From: Patiria miniata | Lineage: Eukaryota > Echinodermata > Asteroidea > Valvatida > Asterinidae | Direction: 5' to 3' | NCBI RefSeq assembly: GCF_015706575.1 | Contig: NW_024037069.1 | Coordinates: forward strand, 41,561,315 to 41,625,314 | Length of the DNA stretch: 64,000 nt | Part shown: one piece after another, positions 1 through 12,039 of the stretch | How the letters are laid out: the number at the start of each line of letters is the position of its first letter | Position numbering within the stretch: the stretch's first letter is position 1 | The notes under the pieces: model-generated | What the model saw: only the letters and a program-made list of their open reading frames with translations | Databases searched by the model: none | Told to the model about the DNA's origin: nothing | Made by a program: the position numbers and the translations under genes

Positions 1-1237
1 ATGAAATTCCGGACTTCTTTTAAAAATAAGTCCTCTGAAGCCCCGATTTGGAAAAGAAAAAGGACTTTTCTGCTATAAAATCAGTATCCGACTTAAAAAA
101 TAACAGTTCTAGGGGGAAAATAACAGTTCTAGGGGAAAAAAATCAAAGACTGTTGGGGAAAAAACAAGAAAAAACAAGTGGACATCTTGATTGGAACCAA
201 TCCACGAACCTTCTGCCAGCGAGTGATAGGCTCTTCCGCTGCGCCATTGGGTGTTGCTATATGTTAATAGCTTGGTGAATTTGTGTAAACGCACATGAGT
301 AATATGATTGTTTCAAGTCGCATAAAAATGGATTACCCCAGACTGTTGTGTCAAGAAAATATAAACGTATAAACTGTGGCAATCTTGCATTGAAAGTCTT
401 GCATGAAATGATTGTGAGTGCCTACCACCCCGGGCCGTGGCCGTCCCACGTGAAAATCACGTTCTGAAAGTTGACCAACAGACTGAAGCCCGTAAGCTTA
501 TAGCGCGCTAAATACCACGTGACTACATCATTACTGCACATATCTTGCCTCCATTTACAACATTTTCATAAACAACTTAACGATTGGGTACAACTTTTTT
601 TTGTTAAGTATCTAATTTGTTAATTAATATTATTTTTGTTTTTAAATTAAAATTTGGTATTTTATGGGAAACCCAGGGGCTCGTTGTTGGTAAATTTTCC
701 GGGGACCGACAGACCGACCGACCACAAAGTGACATGTAGAATTAAGCCCCTGCCATATCCATGCAGAGCTTTAAAAAAGCAGAAATAAACCAACTTTTAA
801 TGCTATATGGCTGCTGAGTGCAAAGTATATGGGCCGTGACGGATTGCATTAAAAGGTAGTGGGAACCATTTGCAAAATGAAAAAAAAGAGGAAAAGGTCA
901 AAATATGAAATATTCCACTAGTGCATAAGGCCCAGTAAACGATAAGATCAAGCATCCTGTGTAACCAAATTGCGCCTTGTATGCTGTAATTTTGAGAGAA
1001 CAAAAAAAGAGGAAATAGTTGTTGAATTGTTGTTTCTTGAATAGGAAAAAACACATTTTTTTATTTTGCAAATGGTGTTCATTACCTTAAAGCAATGTTT
1101 GTTTGTTTTTGCCCAAGGCCGTAGGAAGCGGTACGGCAGGTACGGCTATGGCCGTACCAATAATGACAGGCATATCTTTTTGTTTTAATGTATAAAAGGC
1201 CTTGCATGGCCCCAAGGCTGGATTTTTTCTTTTTTTG
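1..1237. other. gene-free left edge
   Basis: No coding exon can be supported here. The stretch is AT-rich with homopolymer runs. At 700-740 it carries a short dispersed motif (accgacagaccgaccgacc followed by gtgacatgtaga) that recurs at about 3834-3880, so at least part of this is repeat-derived. Later exons of the SLC16-like gene at 3148-4280 should lie in this direction, but none was recognised, so they probably lie outside the window. Confidence 0.5.
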
Positions 1238-1288
1238 GTTTCTAGATGCTCTGTGGTGCGATCTGAGGCAATTTCTGACCACTTTAAC
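1238..1288. repeat. dispersed repeat word (GCCTCAGATCGCACCACAGA)
   Basis: The segment reads tctagatgctctgtggtgcg followed by atctgaggcaatttctgacc. An inverted copy lies at 2902-2955, a diverged copy at 2445-2494, and another at 24626-24665. The first and third copies face each other around the 1462-2320 foldback, so they may be the ends of one composite 1.7-kb element, but I could not define target duplications. Confidence 0.5.
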
Positions 1289-1461
1289 AATTTTTTTTAA
1301 AGAAAAAGATGGTGGTGTATGCAGTACCTGCCTCTATTGCGACGACACTGAAAAAAAAAATGGCTTCCATTTTTTTTTTTGGGGGGGGGGGACATGGCCC
1401 CCGTTGCCCTCCCCCAATTTTTTCTTGTGTTGTTTTTGTGTTTTGTTTTGTTTTTGTGTGT

Positions 1462-2320
1462 GTGTTTAAAGGGAAAGGGCGTAATCATACATGTCGCCAC
1501 TAGGCCTACATGTTAAGTTAAACGGAATGGCGATTAGCCGCCACCATGAATTTTAGTTGTCCTCAGACTAGTACTTGTGTTTTCTTAAAAAGAAGTGGTT
1601 TTCTAAATGAGAAAATAGCAAGGAAGAACCGGTTTTGTGCAAGCAAAATTCAGGGAATAATCCGTTAAAGTTAATATCTTGTTGGAAAATTCCAAAATCA
1701 TTCAAAGAAAGTAATTACCGCTGTGAATCAGAGTTTATGAAGGAACGGAAAGTGGGATTTGCTATCAACAAGACCGTTCGTCATTCTTTACCTGATGGGA
1801 TGTGAATCAATTGGAGGATGAGAGACTCTGCGAGCTGATGTATTTTTTTTAGAAAAAAAAAAACCTTAACAAATACGCTCGGCAGTTCAATCATTTACGT
1901 ACACTGTATCCATACCGGTGAATTAAATTTCTAAAAAATACATCAGCCGGCAGAGCCTCTCGTCTTCCAATTTGATTCACATCCCATAAAAGGTAAATAA
2001 TGAGGAACAACCCTGTTGATGCTGATAGCAAATCCCGCTTTCCGTCCCTTCATAAACTCTGATTCACGGCGGCAACTTTCTTGAAATGATTTTGGAATTT
2101 TCCAACAAGATATTAGTATCAACGGATTATTCCCTGAATTTTGCTTGCGCTTTGCACAATACCGGTTCTTCCTTGCTATTTTCTCAGCTACAAAACCTCT
2201 TCTTTTTAAGAAAAACACAAGTACAAGTCTGAGGAAAACTAAAATTCATGGTTAAATTCCATTTAACTTAACGTGTAGTGCATGGCGACATGTATGATTA
2301 CGCCCTTTCCCTGTAAACAC
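1462..2320. mobile_element. 859-bp foldback (long inverted repeat) element
   Basis: Two arms of about 390 bp are reverse complements of each other around a spacer near 1859-1930. The left arm starts gtgtttaaagggaaagggcg and the right arm ends with its complement (gattacgccctttccctgta). The arms differ by scattered substitutions and small indels, so the element is not very young. No transposase reading frame is visible; short ORFs on both strands are arm sequence. Non-autonomous foldback DNA transposon is the best reading; the superfamily is unknown. Confidence 0.8.
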
Positions 2321-2975
2321 AATCATGGATCAAGCTAAAGAGCACAAATCTAGAAAGAGAGTCAAGCTACAGTTTTGATGTGATGCTTGTGATGTAATTT
2401 ATCATCTTTGATGACTAACACAAATACATTTCAAAGTCAGGGGAAAGTGGCCAGGAAATGCCTCAGATTGCACTACAGAGTATCTAGATCCAAAAAAAGT
2501 TTTGCGATGAGCAAATGTCCAAAACTTTTCACTACGATAGGCTAAATTTTGACAAATCCTATGTAAAGTTCATCAAGTGACATATACTGGTTAAACTTGC
2601 AGATGTGCAGTGCTCCAAAATGTGTCTTGTACAAATTACGAAGATAATATGCATGCATAGATACATGCATAGTGTTGGGGGGGGGGGAGTGGCTTTTGGT
2701 TACATTTGGAAGGGATTGGGTCAAATCCTGGATCTGCCTCTGCAGGCCTGCCAACTCTAACACATTGAGCGTAAGATTATTTCAGGTTATTCTCATGCTT
2801 TAACGCCGACATGGGATTTCTCACGCAAAAAAATATATATATAAAAAGATAATTGACTCCAAACTTGAAAATGATGTTTAAATTATGATAGCTCAAAAAA
2901 AGGTTAAAGTGGTCAGAAATTGCCTCAGATCGCACCACAGAGCGTCTGGAATCCAAAATTTGTCGGGGTCCTTAA

Positions 2976-3038
2976 GCGGGCCCCGAACCCCACGCCGTTA
3001 GGGCTTCGCGCTACGCGCTCGCATCAACTGAGCTCCCT
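2976..3038 (-). repeat. tRNA-like (SINE head or tRNA pseudogene)
   Basis: On the minus strand the sequence has a pol III A-box-like stretch (GAGCTCAGTTGATGCGAGCG, near 3018-3034) and a B-box-like stretch (GGGGTTCGGGGCC, near 2979-2991) at tRNA-like spacing. The B box departs from the GGTTCGANTCC consensus and no clean acceptor stem is seen, so a degraded tRNA-derived SINE is more likely than a working tRNA gene. Confidence 0.45.
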
Positions 3039-3147
3039 GCCCTGAGATGAGCCTGACCAATAAATTTTAGCTTCCTACGGGCCTGTTTTTGCCACAGAGA
3101 TCGTGTCGTGATGGATCAAAAGGGTATAAGGAGAAAACATTACTTAC

Positions 3148-4280
3148 CCAAAAGTACAACAAAAACACACGCTAGATGGCCAGGAGAGGTTGCAAACGAC
3201 GCAATAATGACCGAGGCACTGATCATGACACCACACGTCATGATCGCGTAACCGGGGCCGAAACGTCTGCCGATCAGTTTCGCAAAAATTCCTGTGAAGA
3301 GTACGTGACAAACACTTGCTCATTACATCTCAACAAAACATGTTCACCCTATGCTGATAATTTACTCCTGATGTACGACCTTATTTACTTCTTTTGTTTT
3401 CGGGAGCCCGACCCTTTATTAGCTTTGAAAGTAACTTTGTTTTTTACCCGACAGCGTTAAAAAATCAAGCAATATATCAAACTACATTGTATTACGTAAC
3501 ACAGGTGCATGAACGTTGCTGTTCAATACATTATTCAGCTCCCTACTGGCTGACATTGGTGATGAATCCTCATTCGCGTAATTGGCATCTTCTTTAGGGT
3601 CCTCCAAGGGAGTACAGAATTTGATAATTAACCCCCGATATAAATCTTAATTGGCCAGCAACCGCTGGGTGAGGTTAAGACAAAAGAAGTGCGAGTGGAC
3701 ATTAAGCTATGGCCGTGTTACAAGACGTTTTGCAAGAAATCGATCAAAACGATCCATGCCAGAGCTTAAAAATGCGATGCCGAAAAATGCGACGCTGAAG
3801 CCACTTGGAACACCATACTTTTGGTCAATTTTCGGGACAGACAGACAAACAGACCGACCGACGCAGGTGACATGTAGAAGCTCCTGTTAAAATATTTCCG
3901 GGAGACCAGATCGACTGTGACATGTAATTGCTAGATTGTTAGAAAATACCCCTGCACTGCATATTGCTTTTTCAGGGTCTTGATCTTGCATAGACAAACT
4001 TCGAGGGTGGATTCTGATTTGAATTTCTCTTTCGAAGCCTACCAGATATTCCAGTGGAAGTGCCGATGATGGAGGATATCCAGCCCATGATCCACGTGGA
4101 GGTATTAAACTGATCTTGCAGCAAGGGAATCATCATACCGATAGATTTCAGGACTCCAACCATAAGGAAAAGTCTGGTCCACAAGGCGAGCACAACTAGC
4201 CAACCTGCACGACCCCCTTCAGTAACTCCGCCTGCTGAACCCATGGTTGTTCTGGTTGGAATGACAGAAATTCTATTCAT
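3148..4280 (-). CDS. monocarboxylate transporter-like protein (SLC16 family), 5' part
   Basis: Two coding exons of a major-facilitator transporter are visible; the rest is off the left edge. Exon A (4043-4280) starts at ATG 4280 and codes for 79 residues ending in a phase-1 GTAGGC donor. Its residues 20-30 (TEGGRAGWLVV) resemble the [DE]G[GS]-x-x-W signature at the start of TM1 in monocarboxylate transporters, followed by a hydrophobic TM1. Exon B (3148-3291) is 144 bp, phase 1 to 1, with good AG and GTAAGT sites, and reads IFAKLIGRRFGPGYAIMTCG then a second membrane pair containing ASFATS, typical of SLC16 TM3-TM4. The family moves lactate, pyruvate, thyroid hormones or aromatic amino acids with or without protons across the plasma membrane; the substrate cannot be assigned here. 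An AG acceptor (TTCTAG) lies just before the start, so a noncoding 5' exon probably exists. A 4-codon upstream ORF (M-T-N-E-stop) overlaps the start. Confidence 0.8.
3834..3880. repeat. dispersed motif (gacagac-gaccgaccgac)
   Basis: Second copy of the motif seen at 700-740: tandem gacagac/gaccgac units followed by gtgacatgtagaa. It lies inside intron 1 of the SLC16-like gene. Short and of unknown family. Confidence 0.4.
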
Positions 4281-4452
4281 TGGTCATGTCTAGAATACCG
4301 CTTTTGCCTATTGCTGATCGCCCACAGCTTTCTGGAGAATAAATAGAAACTTAATGCTTGTTGATGAAACACTACGATTTATAAGACTTAAAAAAAGAAG
4401 TCAGGCAACAGTGAATTTTTGTCTTGGCCCATTCCCAAAACGATAGTGGATC

Positions 4453-4920
4453 TAGCCCCATAAATGTGGCCTATTTACTGGACTGCCTCCGTAAACATAG
4501 GCCACACGTCCACATGTACAAAAATCGTGTCGACTTTGCCAAATTTTGATTTTCACATTTAGGCTTAGTTTGTAGGATTTTTTTGCTTTAGAAGCATACT
4601 AACCCACTTTATAGGCTAGTCAGAAAGTGCTGCCTTTTTCAGATGTCTAATTTTTGTGAAATTTCATGTTGAAATTTTGATACGCAAACGTGTAAAAATG
4701 AATCTGGAAATTTCACGAAAAATATACATCTGAAAAAGGCAGCACTTTCTGATTAGCCTATAAAGAGGGTGAGTATGCTTCTAAAGCAAAAAAAACCCTA
4801 GAAACTAAGCCTTAATGTGAAAATCAAAATTTGGCAAAGTCGACACGATTTTTGTACATGTGGACGTGTGGCCTATGTTTACGGAGGCAGTCCAGTAAAT
4901 AGGCCACATTTATGGGGCTA
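4453..4920. mobile_element. 468-bp foldback element with 9-bp target duplication (Mutator-like)
   Basis: Arms of about 215 bp mirror each other, beginning tagccccataaatgtggcct and ending with the exact complement. The flanks carry a perfect 9-bp direct repeat, tagtggatc, at 4444-4452 and 4921-4929. Long terminal inverted repeats with a 9-bp duplication are characteristic of MULE/MuDR elements. No coding capacity is seen. The perfect target repeat and well-matched arms suggest a fairly recent insertion. Confidence 0.85.
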
Positions 4921-4930
4921 TAGTGGATCT

Positions 4931-6474
4931 TGCATATCTAACGGCATGATAAGACCAGCGCGCCTTCTCGTTCTAGCGCGAGAATGTAAAAAAAGACCAC
5001 AAAACAATGGTGCAAGGGCGCTCTACAGCAGTGTAACCATTGCTATCGATCTCTGACGTATTGGGCAAAGACAACAGTGACTTATGAGTGAATGAAAAAA
5101 TAGTTACTCGAGACACTAGCTCACCCAGAGACAATTCGTCTATTATCTTCGGAAACAACGTCCACCAGTGCCATTTTAACATAATCACTCTACGAGGGGT
5201 TCACAGCCGCTCGAAAATTTGGGAAGGCAAACAGTCAGTTTCAATTGTTTGAAACCTTGACCGATTCAACTGTCATTTTCGTGTCCAGGCTCTCTCCAGA
5301 AAATGACGCCCCCGACGTATAAGTGTCCCTGCAAATGGGACCAAAGTTACTGGGTAAATACGCTATCATAAATACTTTTAATACTCACGCAAATTTTGTC
5401 GACACAAACACCCGTCTACTCCATTTAACTTAGTTCCAAGTTTTATGTCAAAGACTTGTACATGTTATTACACTGTTGAGCGTTGTAACTTACTGCCCTT
5501 CCCTGGAAAATAAAAGCTAGAGCAACGTACACCCGCTTCCATGCAGCCTGTAAATTGTATTGTACAATACATGCATATTATGGGATTTGTACTCTTCCCA
5601 ATTTTCGCTATCCTGACCTATACATATTTGTACACGAGCCAATGAGCGGACCGCTGTGTGCAACCCAATGAGGCGAATCTTTACTGTTTCGCTGTGAAAC
5701 CACGGACTCGGCCAATTAAACCCCTGGTTAAAACGGCCCGTACTGGTGACAAATACCATGAATACTTGTCAATTTATAAAATGACCACTGCCCGCGGTGG
5801 CTTTTCGATTTGCATGGTTCTGCGCCCGATCTGGTGTCGAGGTCAGTCAAGCCAGCTAATTATATTTTTGAATATTCGTGAGTCTACGTTTTTGTCTTTA
5901 TTATTGAATTCTGATAAGTGATAACTGCATAACCCTGTTAATACCGAGCGCAATATCTTAAGCTTTAAAATGAACAATGCTTTTGTTTCATTAGTTCGGG
6001 ATCATATTTGTCTAAAACTTCTTAATGAAAGCCTAATTAGAAATTTGAAGTAAACGGTGTTCTTCTCGAAATTTGACGTTTATTTTCGGGGTAAATACTT
6101 GATCTGTGACAACAAAAACTGCACAATACCATCTGTAATAACCTGAAGTATTAATTTTTTAAACAATTTTGGAAGAATGTCCTACATAATGAGTAGTTTT
6201 GCCTACAGTTTATGAATATTTTCGTTTCAGATGTCATGCAAAAACCCGACACAATGGCACACCTGGAAAATTCGCGATTGCAAGCCAACGGGTATTAATG
6301 CCCATTATCACGGCGTGTAACCAATTAAGGCAAGTCCGCTCAATGCATTTTGCAGTACTGCAGCTCAGAACAATTGGACATCCTCCGACTGTGTAAGATC
6401 CGTGGTGAAACAAAGTTGCAACACTTTCTTGAGGGCGCCCTTCATTGCGATGAGCTTTGGCCACCTGAGAAATT
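4931..6474. other. no gene recognised
   Basis: Upstream side of the SLC16-like gene. No exon with both protein similarity and splice signals was found, and no clear repeat boundary. A noncoding 5' exon and promoter of the transporter could lie here but cannot be placed. Confidence 0.4.
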
Positions 6475-6660
6475 CTGGGGTGCGTTTTGGCGGTCATAAC
6501 CAAGAATTGGTTCGGTAGTTTCTTGTCGGTGAATTTCTTCAGCAATTTTAATTGGGTTAGAATTACGCATGATCATGTAGTACTCAAAACCCCAAAACAA
6601 TTAACCAAAGAGAAACCACCGAACCAATTCTTGGTTATGACCGCCAAAACGCACCCCTGG
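6475..6660. mobile_element. hairpin MITE, about 185 bp
   Basis: Roughly 50-bp inverted arms (left begins ctggggtgcgttttggcggt, right ends with its complement acgcacccctgg) around a short AT-rich loop. Arms are nearly identical. Overlapping ORFs on both strands that read KNWFGSFL-like peptides are simply the arms translated. Confidence 0.8.
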
Positions 6661-8589
6661 TCCCCATCCCCATTCCCCTTAACTTCCAGATCTTCAGGGT
6701 GCAGACCAGTAAATCGGTCCGAAATTGCCTACGCCGGCCAAATCACGATTTGCATGCCCTCAAAATCTTCAGTATTTGAGCATGCTCTGGGCCATGAACT
6801 TGAGGGTTTGTAAAAAATATGGGTGGAAGCCGTGCACAGGACTGGGAGCTTGCAGTTCTGTGTAATTTGGATGTAATGTGGACCCTAAAAGCGCTTTATT
6901 TTGCAATGGAGTGTAGGCATCGTTTTTCAAAATGGCGATGGGCTTCAGGACTATTTTCAGGGGTGATCATCTTCAGCTGGAAATTTCTCCTAAAAGTCAT
7001 CAGTTGACCCCCCGAAGATTGAAAAGAAAATGAAAGATGATGAAATAAGCTTTAATTTGATGTGTGTCTCGAACACCTTGGAGAGTTGTGAGTATTTTTC
7101 CCGAATTTTTGAAGTGGGAGCATTTACCATTGGGGTCTATGGACGTTTATTTACTGGTCTGCTACCTTCAGCGCCGGCACCTCTGGAGATCTTGTCTGCA
7201 ATGTTACATTCACCGGGAATATGCCTCCAGTCAGACAGATCGGTACATCCCTGAATCTCGGCAACTCTATTTGCAACGAAAGGCTTGTATTGGCGGGACT
7301 GACCTCTGATCCAGGACAATGCTATCAATCAATCAATCAAAAAAAATTATAAAGTTTGCTTTAAAGCGCTGATGGGGCACCAAAAAGAAGAAACAATTAT
7401 TGATGGTACGCCTCCTGAAACAGGTGAGCGGCTGGTTCAATAATGTCAACGATGGTAGAAGACAGAAGCGCCTAGGCGCAAGACAAGCTTCGGGTGACAA
7501 TCAACAGTGCTGCCAGAAGTCGGACCGGGTTAACTCCCCCCCCCTCCATAATTTACCCCCCCACCCCCCCCCCCCCCCCCGTTAAGTTGGTATCAGAATT
7601 ACATTTACACACATTTTGACGAAAGGACAAGGGAAAGGGAAATGCAACACGAACTGCTTGAAATATTTATTATAAATGTGGGAACAAAGTGGGAAAGACG
7701 ATTATAGATATAGTCCCTTTAAACTTGAGAGAGTGCCTCTTCAAGCGAGTTCTGCATCCGTGCAGAGCCTCATCACCACGCGTGAGCTGGACGTACACGC
7801 GCGCTACGGAAGCAATTAGGCCATAGAAATGTGCCTATTTATATCGTCTTCCCCGTGGTTTTTGTACATTGTATATGTCTTTGATGATCTCCTCATATTA
7901 TGAAACAATAATCAGAACAAAAACTACCTACAGATATAGTTTTAACCACCAAAAGAAGGGATTGGATGCCCACAACCTTGTTTACGTGTTTATTATGGCG
8001 AACCGATATGTACGTGAAGTAAACGGTGATCGACCTCTTGTAGCGTCGCATCACCACGACCAGGACAGCAAATTCCACGGCCATGTATGGGAATACTTGT
8101 GATGCATGCATGTGCATATGGTGACTTACTATTTCGCAAAAAGTAGGCAACTTATCAGCTGTGGGCGGGGGGTTGATTTTCTGTTCTGTGGACCTTCAAG
8201 TTCAAACAAATACTCTGAGAGGGTCACAGTCAATTTGTGTGCATGCAGTGTGTCTCCATTACTTCTCCTTGCCCCTGCCCCTGTAGGAACCCGTTGTGGC
8301 TCAGGCCTCAGTACCTCAGTTACCATCAGCGTGGTTTACTACAAAAATTGGCGCCGTAGACACCATCCGGGGAGTCGACACTCAAGAGGATATTATTTCT
8401 AATTGAAGCTAGATGTACTTTGTATTAATTTGGCTTTTATTAGCTAGACACTGTGTATTATACATGTGTATGTACATGTATATGGTGTGTTCCACCGTTG
8501 CCTGATAACTTGACGGTAACGCGAAGTACGCGAACATAAATAACTTTGTACCGCAAGTCACTGCAAACTTAATATATTTTCGTGCAGGT
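6661..8589. other. no gene recognised
   Basis: Contains a C-run near 7560-7580 and an (aatc)n run at 7326-7340, but no supportable exon. ORFs up to 98 residues lack recognisable similarity or coding-like composition. Confidence 0.4.
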
Positions 8590-8771
8590 TTGGGACTCGA
8601 GTGTTATTAGCCTTCGACTCGAGGCGAGTTTAGTCGAGTCTTTTTGATGAGGGACTCGAGTTGAATAGAGTCATTTGCTTGCAGAGACTCGAGTCGAGTC
8701 GAGTCGCCAAAAATGATGTGACTCGAATCGGACTCGAGTCGAGTCATTGACTCGAGTCATCACAACTCTGG
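8590..8771. repeat. word-array element, word GACTCGAGTC
   Basis: The palindromic word gactcgagtc and close variants occur about eight times, and the block ends in catcacaactctgg. A second copy of the same block is at 29726-29846. The terminal acaactct is shared with the different word-array at 14782-14957, which suggests a common transposon terminus. No target duplication could be fixed for this copy. Confidence 0.6.
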
Positions 8772-8996
8772 TATATGAATACAAAAAGATACATTCATGC
8801 ATATCTCTGTTAATAGAAGTATGCATCTTAACAGATGGCCACATTGCAAAAGAGTTAGAAAGAGAGTAACGGAAAAGATAACATTCTAATGAGAGGAGAG
8901 GAAAGGGTTCGGTCGAATACCGATGTCATGTAAAGGTATCAATTTAAATAAAGTTGAAATCAACGCAAAGTTTGGGGGAAAATGTCTGTATCTTAC

Positions 8997-9084
8997 CAGG
9001 AATAAAGCCGAGAGCAAAATCCATGGTGGCGCTGGTGATTCCTGTCCAGCCAAACGCACCAGCCAATACAATTACGCACAGAAT
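8997..9084 (-). CDS. candidate exon coding a hydrophobic segment, gene unknown
   Basis: On the minus strand an AG acceptor (TTAAGCAG) is followed by 88 nt reading ILCVIVLAGAFGWTGITSAT then MDFALGFIP, and a strong GTAAGA donor in phase 1. The hydrophobic run would span a membrane and resembles a transporter helix, but I do not recognise the family. An in-frame ATG upstream (9139-9141) would also make this a first coding exon. It cannot be joined to the SLC16-like exon at 4043-4280, because reading through its 5' leader meets a stop. Chance hydrophobic ORF remains possible. Confidence 0.3.
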
Positions 9085-9111
9085 CTGCTTAATGACGTAA
9101 TGACGGCACGA

Positions 9112-9402
9112 TGACGTCATCATCAGATTACAAGCAGACAACGATTTCTAGATTTAATCTTTGAAAATCAATATAAAACCAATATTGTGACAGATCAGAT
9201 TTTCCTTTTTACGGGAGTTGATAAAATAATAAAAGATCTTCATTTTTCAGTGATGATACGTGCAAAATCACGTGACCCTTTCTTCCGGTAAACCAGTGGT
9301 CCACTGTAATGTGAACTAAAGGTCCAATTGGGTTGAAATTGGTATGTATCTAGACCGGGATGTGTTATAGATGAATATTGAAGTGACGTCATATTGACGT
9401 CA
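9112..9402 (-). promoter_or_regulatory. cluster of CRE octamers
   Basis: Three perfect TGACGTCA octamers (9112-9119, 9384-9391, 9395-9402) lie within 290 bp, with further TGACGT half sites around them (for example near 9092 and 9412). This is the CREB/ATF binding word. The cluster lies just upstream of the candidate minus-strand exon at 8997-9084 and could belong to its promoter; it could equally be repeat-derived. Confidence 0.35.
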
Positions 9403-9669
9403 TCACATAACGTGACGTCCCATTCAATGTTCATTTTTCTACGACTGACCTGCATGTATGTCTGCATAACTATTTTTGTCCTCATCATATACACTCTGCA
9501 ATTTTATACTGTACATGTATGTATTGTCAGTTTAAAACATGACTGAAAAAATCCCCACAGTAACAGCTTGCTGAAACAGCCATTAATAATGATGTTTATC
9601 CACAAACATACATCGTTCTAGTTCCATAGGATATGTTGGGATATGCCTAAAATGGAAATTATCCTATTT

Positions 9670-9996
9670 TTATACAACACCTGCATAAATCCCCGTCATC
9701 TGATTGGTGGATCTTTGATCAAAGGTCATTGAATTATTCGTCCCAACCATAATAAAATTAGCAACGCACAGTGCAATGGAGGTTCCGTATTGCACGGTGA
9801 ATAGAACTTCTATTGCACGGTGTCACTGCTGCTGGTGGTGGCGCTGTTTTAAATCGAGATCAATTGAACATGATTGTCCTTAACCTGTTGAACAGTTTGC
9901 ATAAATTTAATATGATGAACTTGTCGAACTTTTAAACAGTTTTTAAAATCAAAAGTCAACCAATCAGATGAAAGGATTTATTCAGGTGTTATATAA
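9670..9996. mobile_element. MITE with TIR around ttatacaacacctg
   Basis: Left end ttatacaacacctgcataaatc followed by tcatctgattggt is mirrored at the right by accaatcagatg, ggatttattcaggtgttata. The interior has several GTGCAATGG-type words. A diverged relative of the left end occurs near 13443-13475 (cacccaagtaaatccttgtc). Confidence 0.6.
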
Positions 9997-10168
9997 AACA
10001 AACAATGAGTGTTTCACGTTCGTGCAATGGAAAGAATAATTTCATTCCGTGACAGATGAAATGTTCCATTCCACTCGGCTTCGCCTCGTGGAATGGAACA
10101 TTTCATCTGTCACCTTATGAAATCATTCTTACCATTGCACTCAAAAACATTCATTATTTGTATAATAG
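9997..10168. mobile_element. hairpin MITE, about 170 bp
   Basis: Near-perfect inverted arms: left aaacaatgagtgtttcacgt through gtgacagatgaaatgttcca, right the complement ending in cattcattatttgt. It abuts the preceding element, so the two may be nested or chained insertions. Confidence 0.7.
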
Positions 10169-10734
10169 CCCCGTGCAGGCCGTGCTAGTTGGACGTCACT
10201 ACGCAACTAATGATAGGTTTCAATGCTTTTAATACTCACACCAATTTAGACCACAGAAAAGCCGTCCACTGCAAGTTCCAGAAACCGTATTTCAAAGACT
10301 ATTATCTACTGCACCTGTCTGTATCATCATTTAAAAACATGACATAAAAATACAGTAACAGCTTGCCAAAACAGCCATGTTTGTCCACAAACGTACATCA
10401 TCCTAGTTCCATAGGTTACTGTATGCTGGGATATGCTAAAATTGGAAATTATATTACGCCTTTAGCCCCCTATAACGTCATAACCGCAGTTTCAATGTTT
10501 TTAATTCTCACAATATTTTAGTCCACATAAAAGCCGTCCACTCAAGTTCCACTATAGGCCAATGCAAAACCAAAGTGAACTGCTGAGCGCTGTGAATATT
10601 ATGATCTAATTATTCGGATTTCACCATGGTTGCAACGTTAAACGAATACATTTACAATACAAAAGGTCGAATTTGATCATTGAAGATGAATAAAAGATGA
10701 AATTAACAAAATTGCTGCAAACTGCCTTCTGACT

Positions 10735-11235
10735 GGATTGGCCTCAATACAGTCCTGATTTAGGAATGAAATCACGTCACGATTTAGTAAAGTCGACTCC
10801 GATTGGCTGGCGCGCGTCTTGCATAAATTTGCATGTCAGATGTTCTCCAGGATTTGGCTCCGTGGATAACGGGTGATACTCAGACTCGACTGAGTAAGCT
10901 GGCCGCCAGTGCTTTCTATTGTTGCTTTCGAGCGCGGCGACCATCCTTTAAATTTTGAAGTTCGAACTCCTTGGATCCTATTTGCTAGCTCTATGATTCG
11001 ATCTCAAGCCACATGGCAGCTAGTGGGAGCGGTTTGCTGGATGCCATGGGGTGAAGTAGTCCGAGTATCACCCGTTATCCACGGAACCAAAGAAGTCATG
11101 TATAACGTCTGATATGTCTAGACATGCAGATATATGCAAGCTGTGCGCCAGCCAATCAAAGTCGACTTTACTGCAAGTATATCGTGACGTCATTTTCATT
11201 CCCAAATCAGGACTAAATGGTTTGATTGGTCAATT
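10735..11235. mobile_element. foldback element, about 500 bp
   Basis: Outer arms (ggattggcctcaatacagtc, cctgatttaggaatgaaatc, gtcgactccgattggctggc) are mirrored at 11140-11235. An inner pair (ggctccgtggataacgggtg near 10857 and its complement near 11068-11090) continues the foldback. Inside, 10975-11052 is copied in inverted orientation at 11415-11490 just outside the element. Confidence 0.65.
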
Positions 11236-11490
11236 CGAATGCAGTGTTTTGTAATACAACAGCTGGGCGCATTACCCCGTAACATGATACAGAGCGCGTG
11301 ACACAGTTTTTTGTATCCATTGTCTGTGACGCGCAACGGGTGAATGACCGAAGACCCGATAAAGAAAGCGCTCGCTGATTGGTCAAAATCTGGAGGTCAA
11401 GAGGCCTCCAGCAAAACCCATGGCATCCAGCAAACCGCTCCCACTAGCTGCCATGTGTCTTTAAATCGAATCATAGAGCTAGCAAAATTT

Positions 11491-12039
11491 CCTAATTAAT
11501 CAGCGAATCTGCTCACATATCATAGACCATGGCATTTGCTGTGGCCTGTTACATAGACTAGGGGCGAAGCTGATTCAAACAAAACCCACCCCATGAGAGT
11601 TAAATACAAATTGAGGTCACCAGTGACCATTTTAACGTAGTTCCTCAACGCAAAAACAAATGGGGAGAAAACGCACACCATTTACTACTAATCTACTTTT
11701 TATTCATAATAATTATATGGTAGTACATCAGAAGAAAAGGAGTATCAATGTCATTTAAACTAGAAGTCCATTACTTGACTGTTTCAAGACTGCATAATCA
11801 ATCGCAAGCTATCAAACCAATCTCACTTCAATATCATAATTTAAAAGAAAATCAATTAACCCTAACGGGAGATCCAACAGCAAGTGATTTCTTTCAAACT
11901 TTTAATACATTGTGGAGAAATTGAACTAACGCTTCAAGGCATGGCCAGTTTACGCTTGTAATCAAAGCCTACGTCAAAATCTCAAATGTTGGATTTTGTT
12001 AGATTTAGCAGGTTAGACTGCAGATTACCCATTTTAAAA
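11491..12039. other. no gene or defined repeat seen
   Basis: AT-rich sequence without a supportable exon. Confidence 0.4.
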
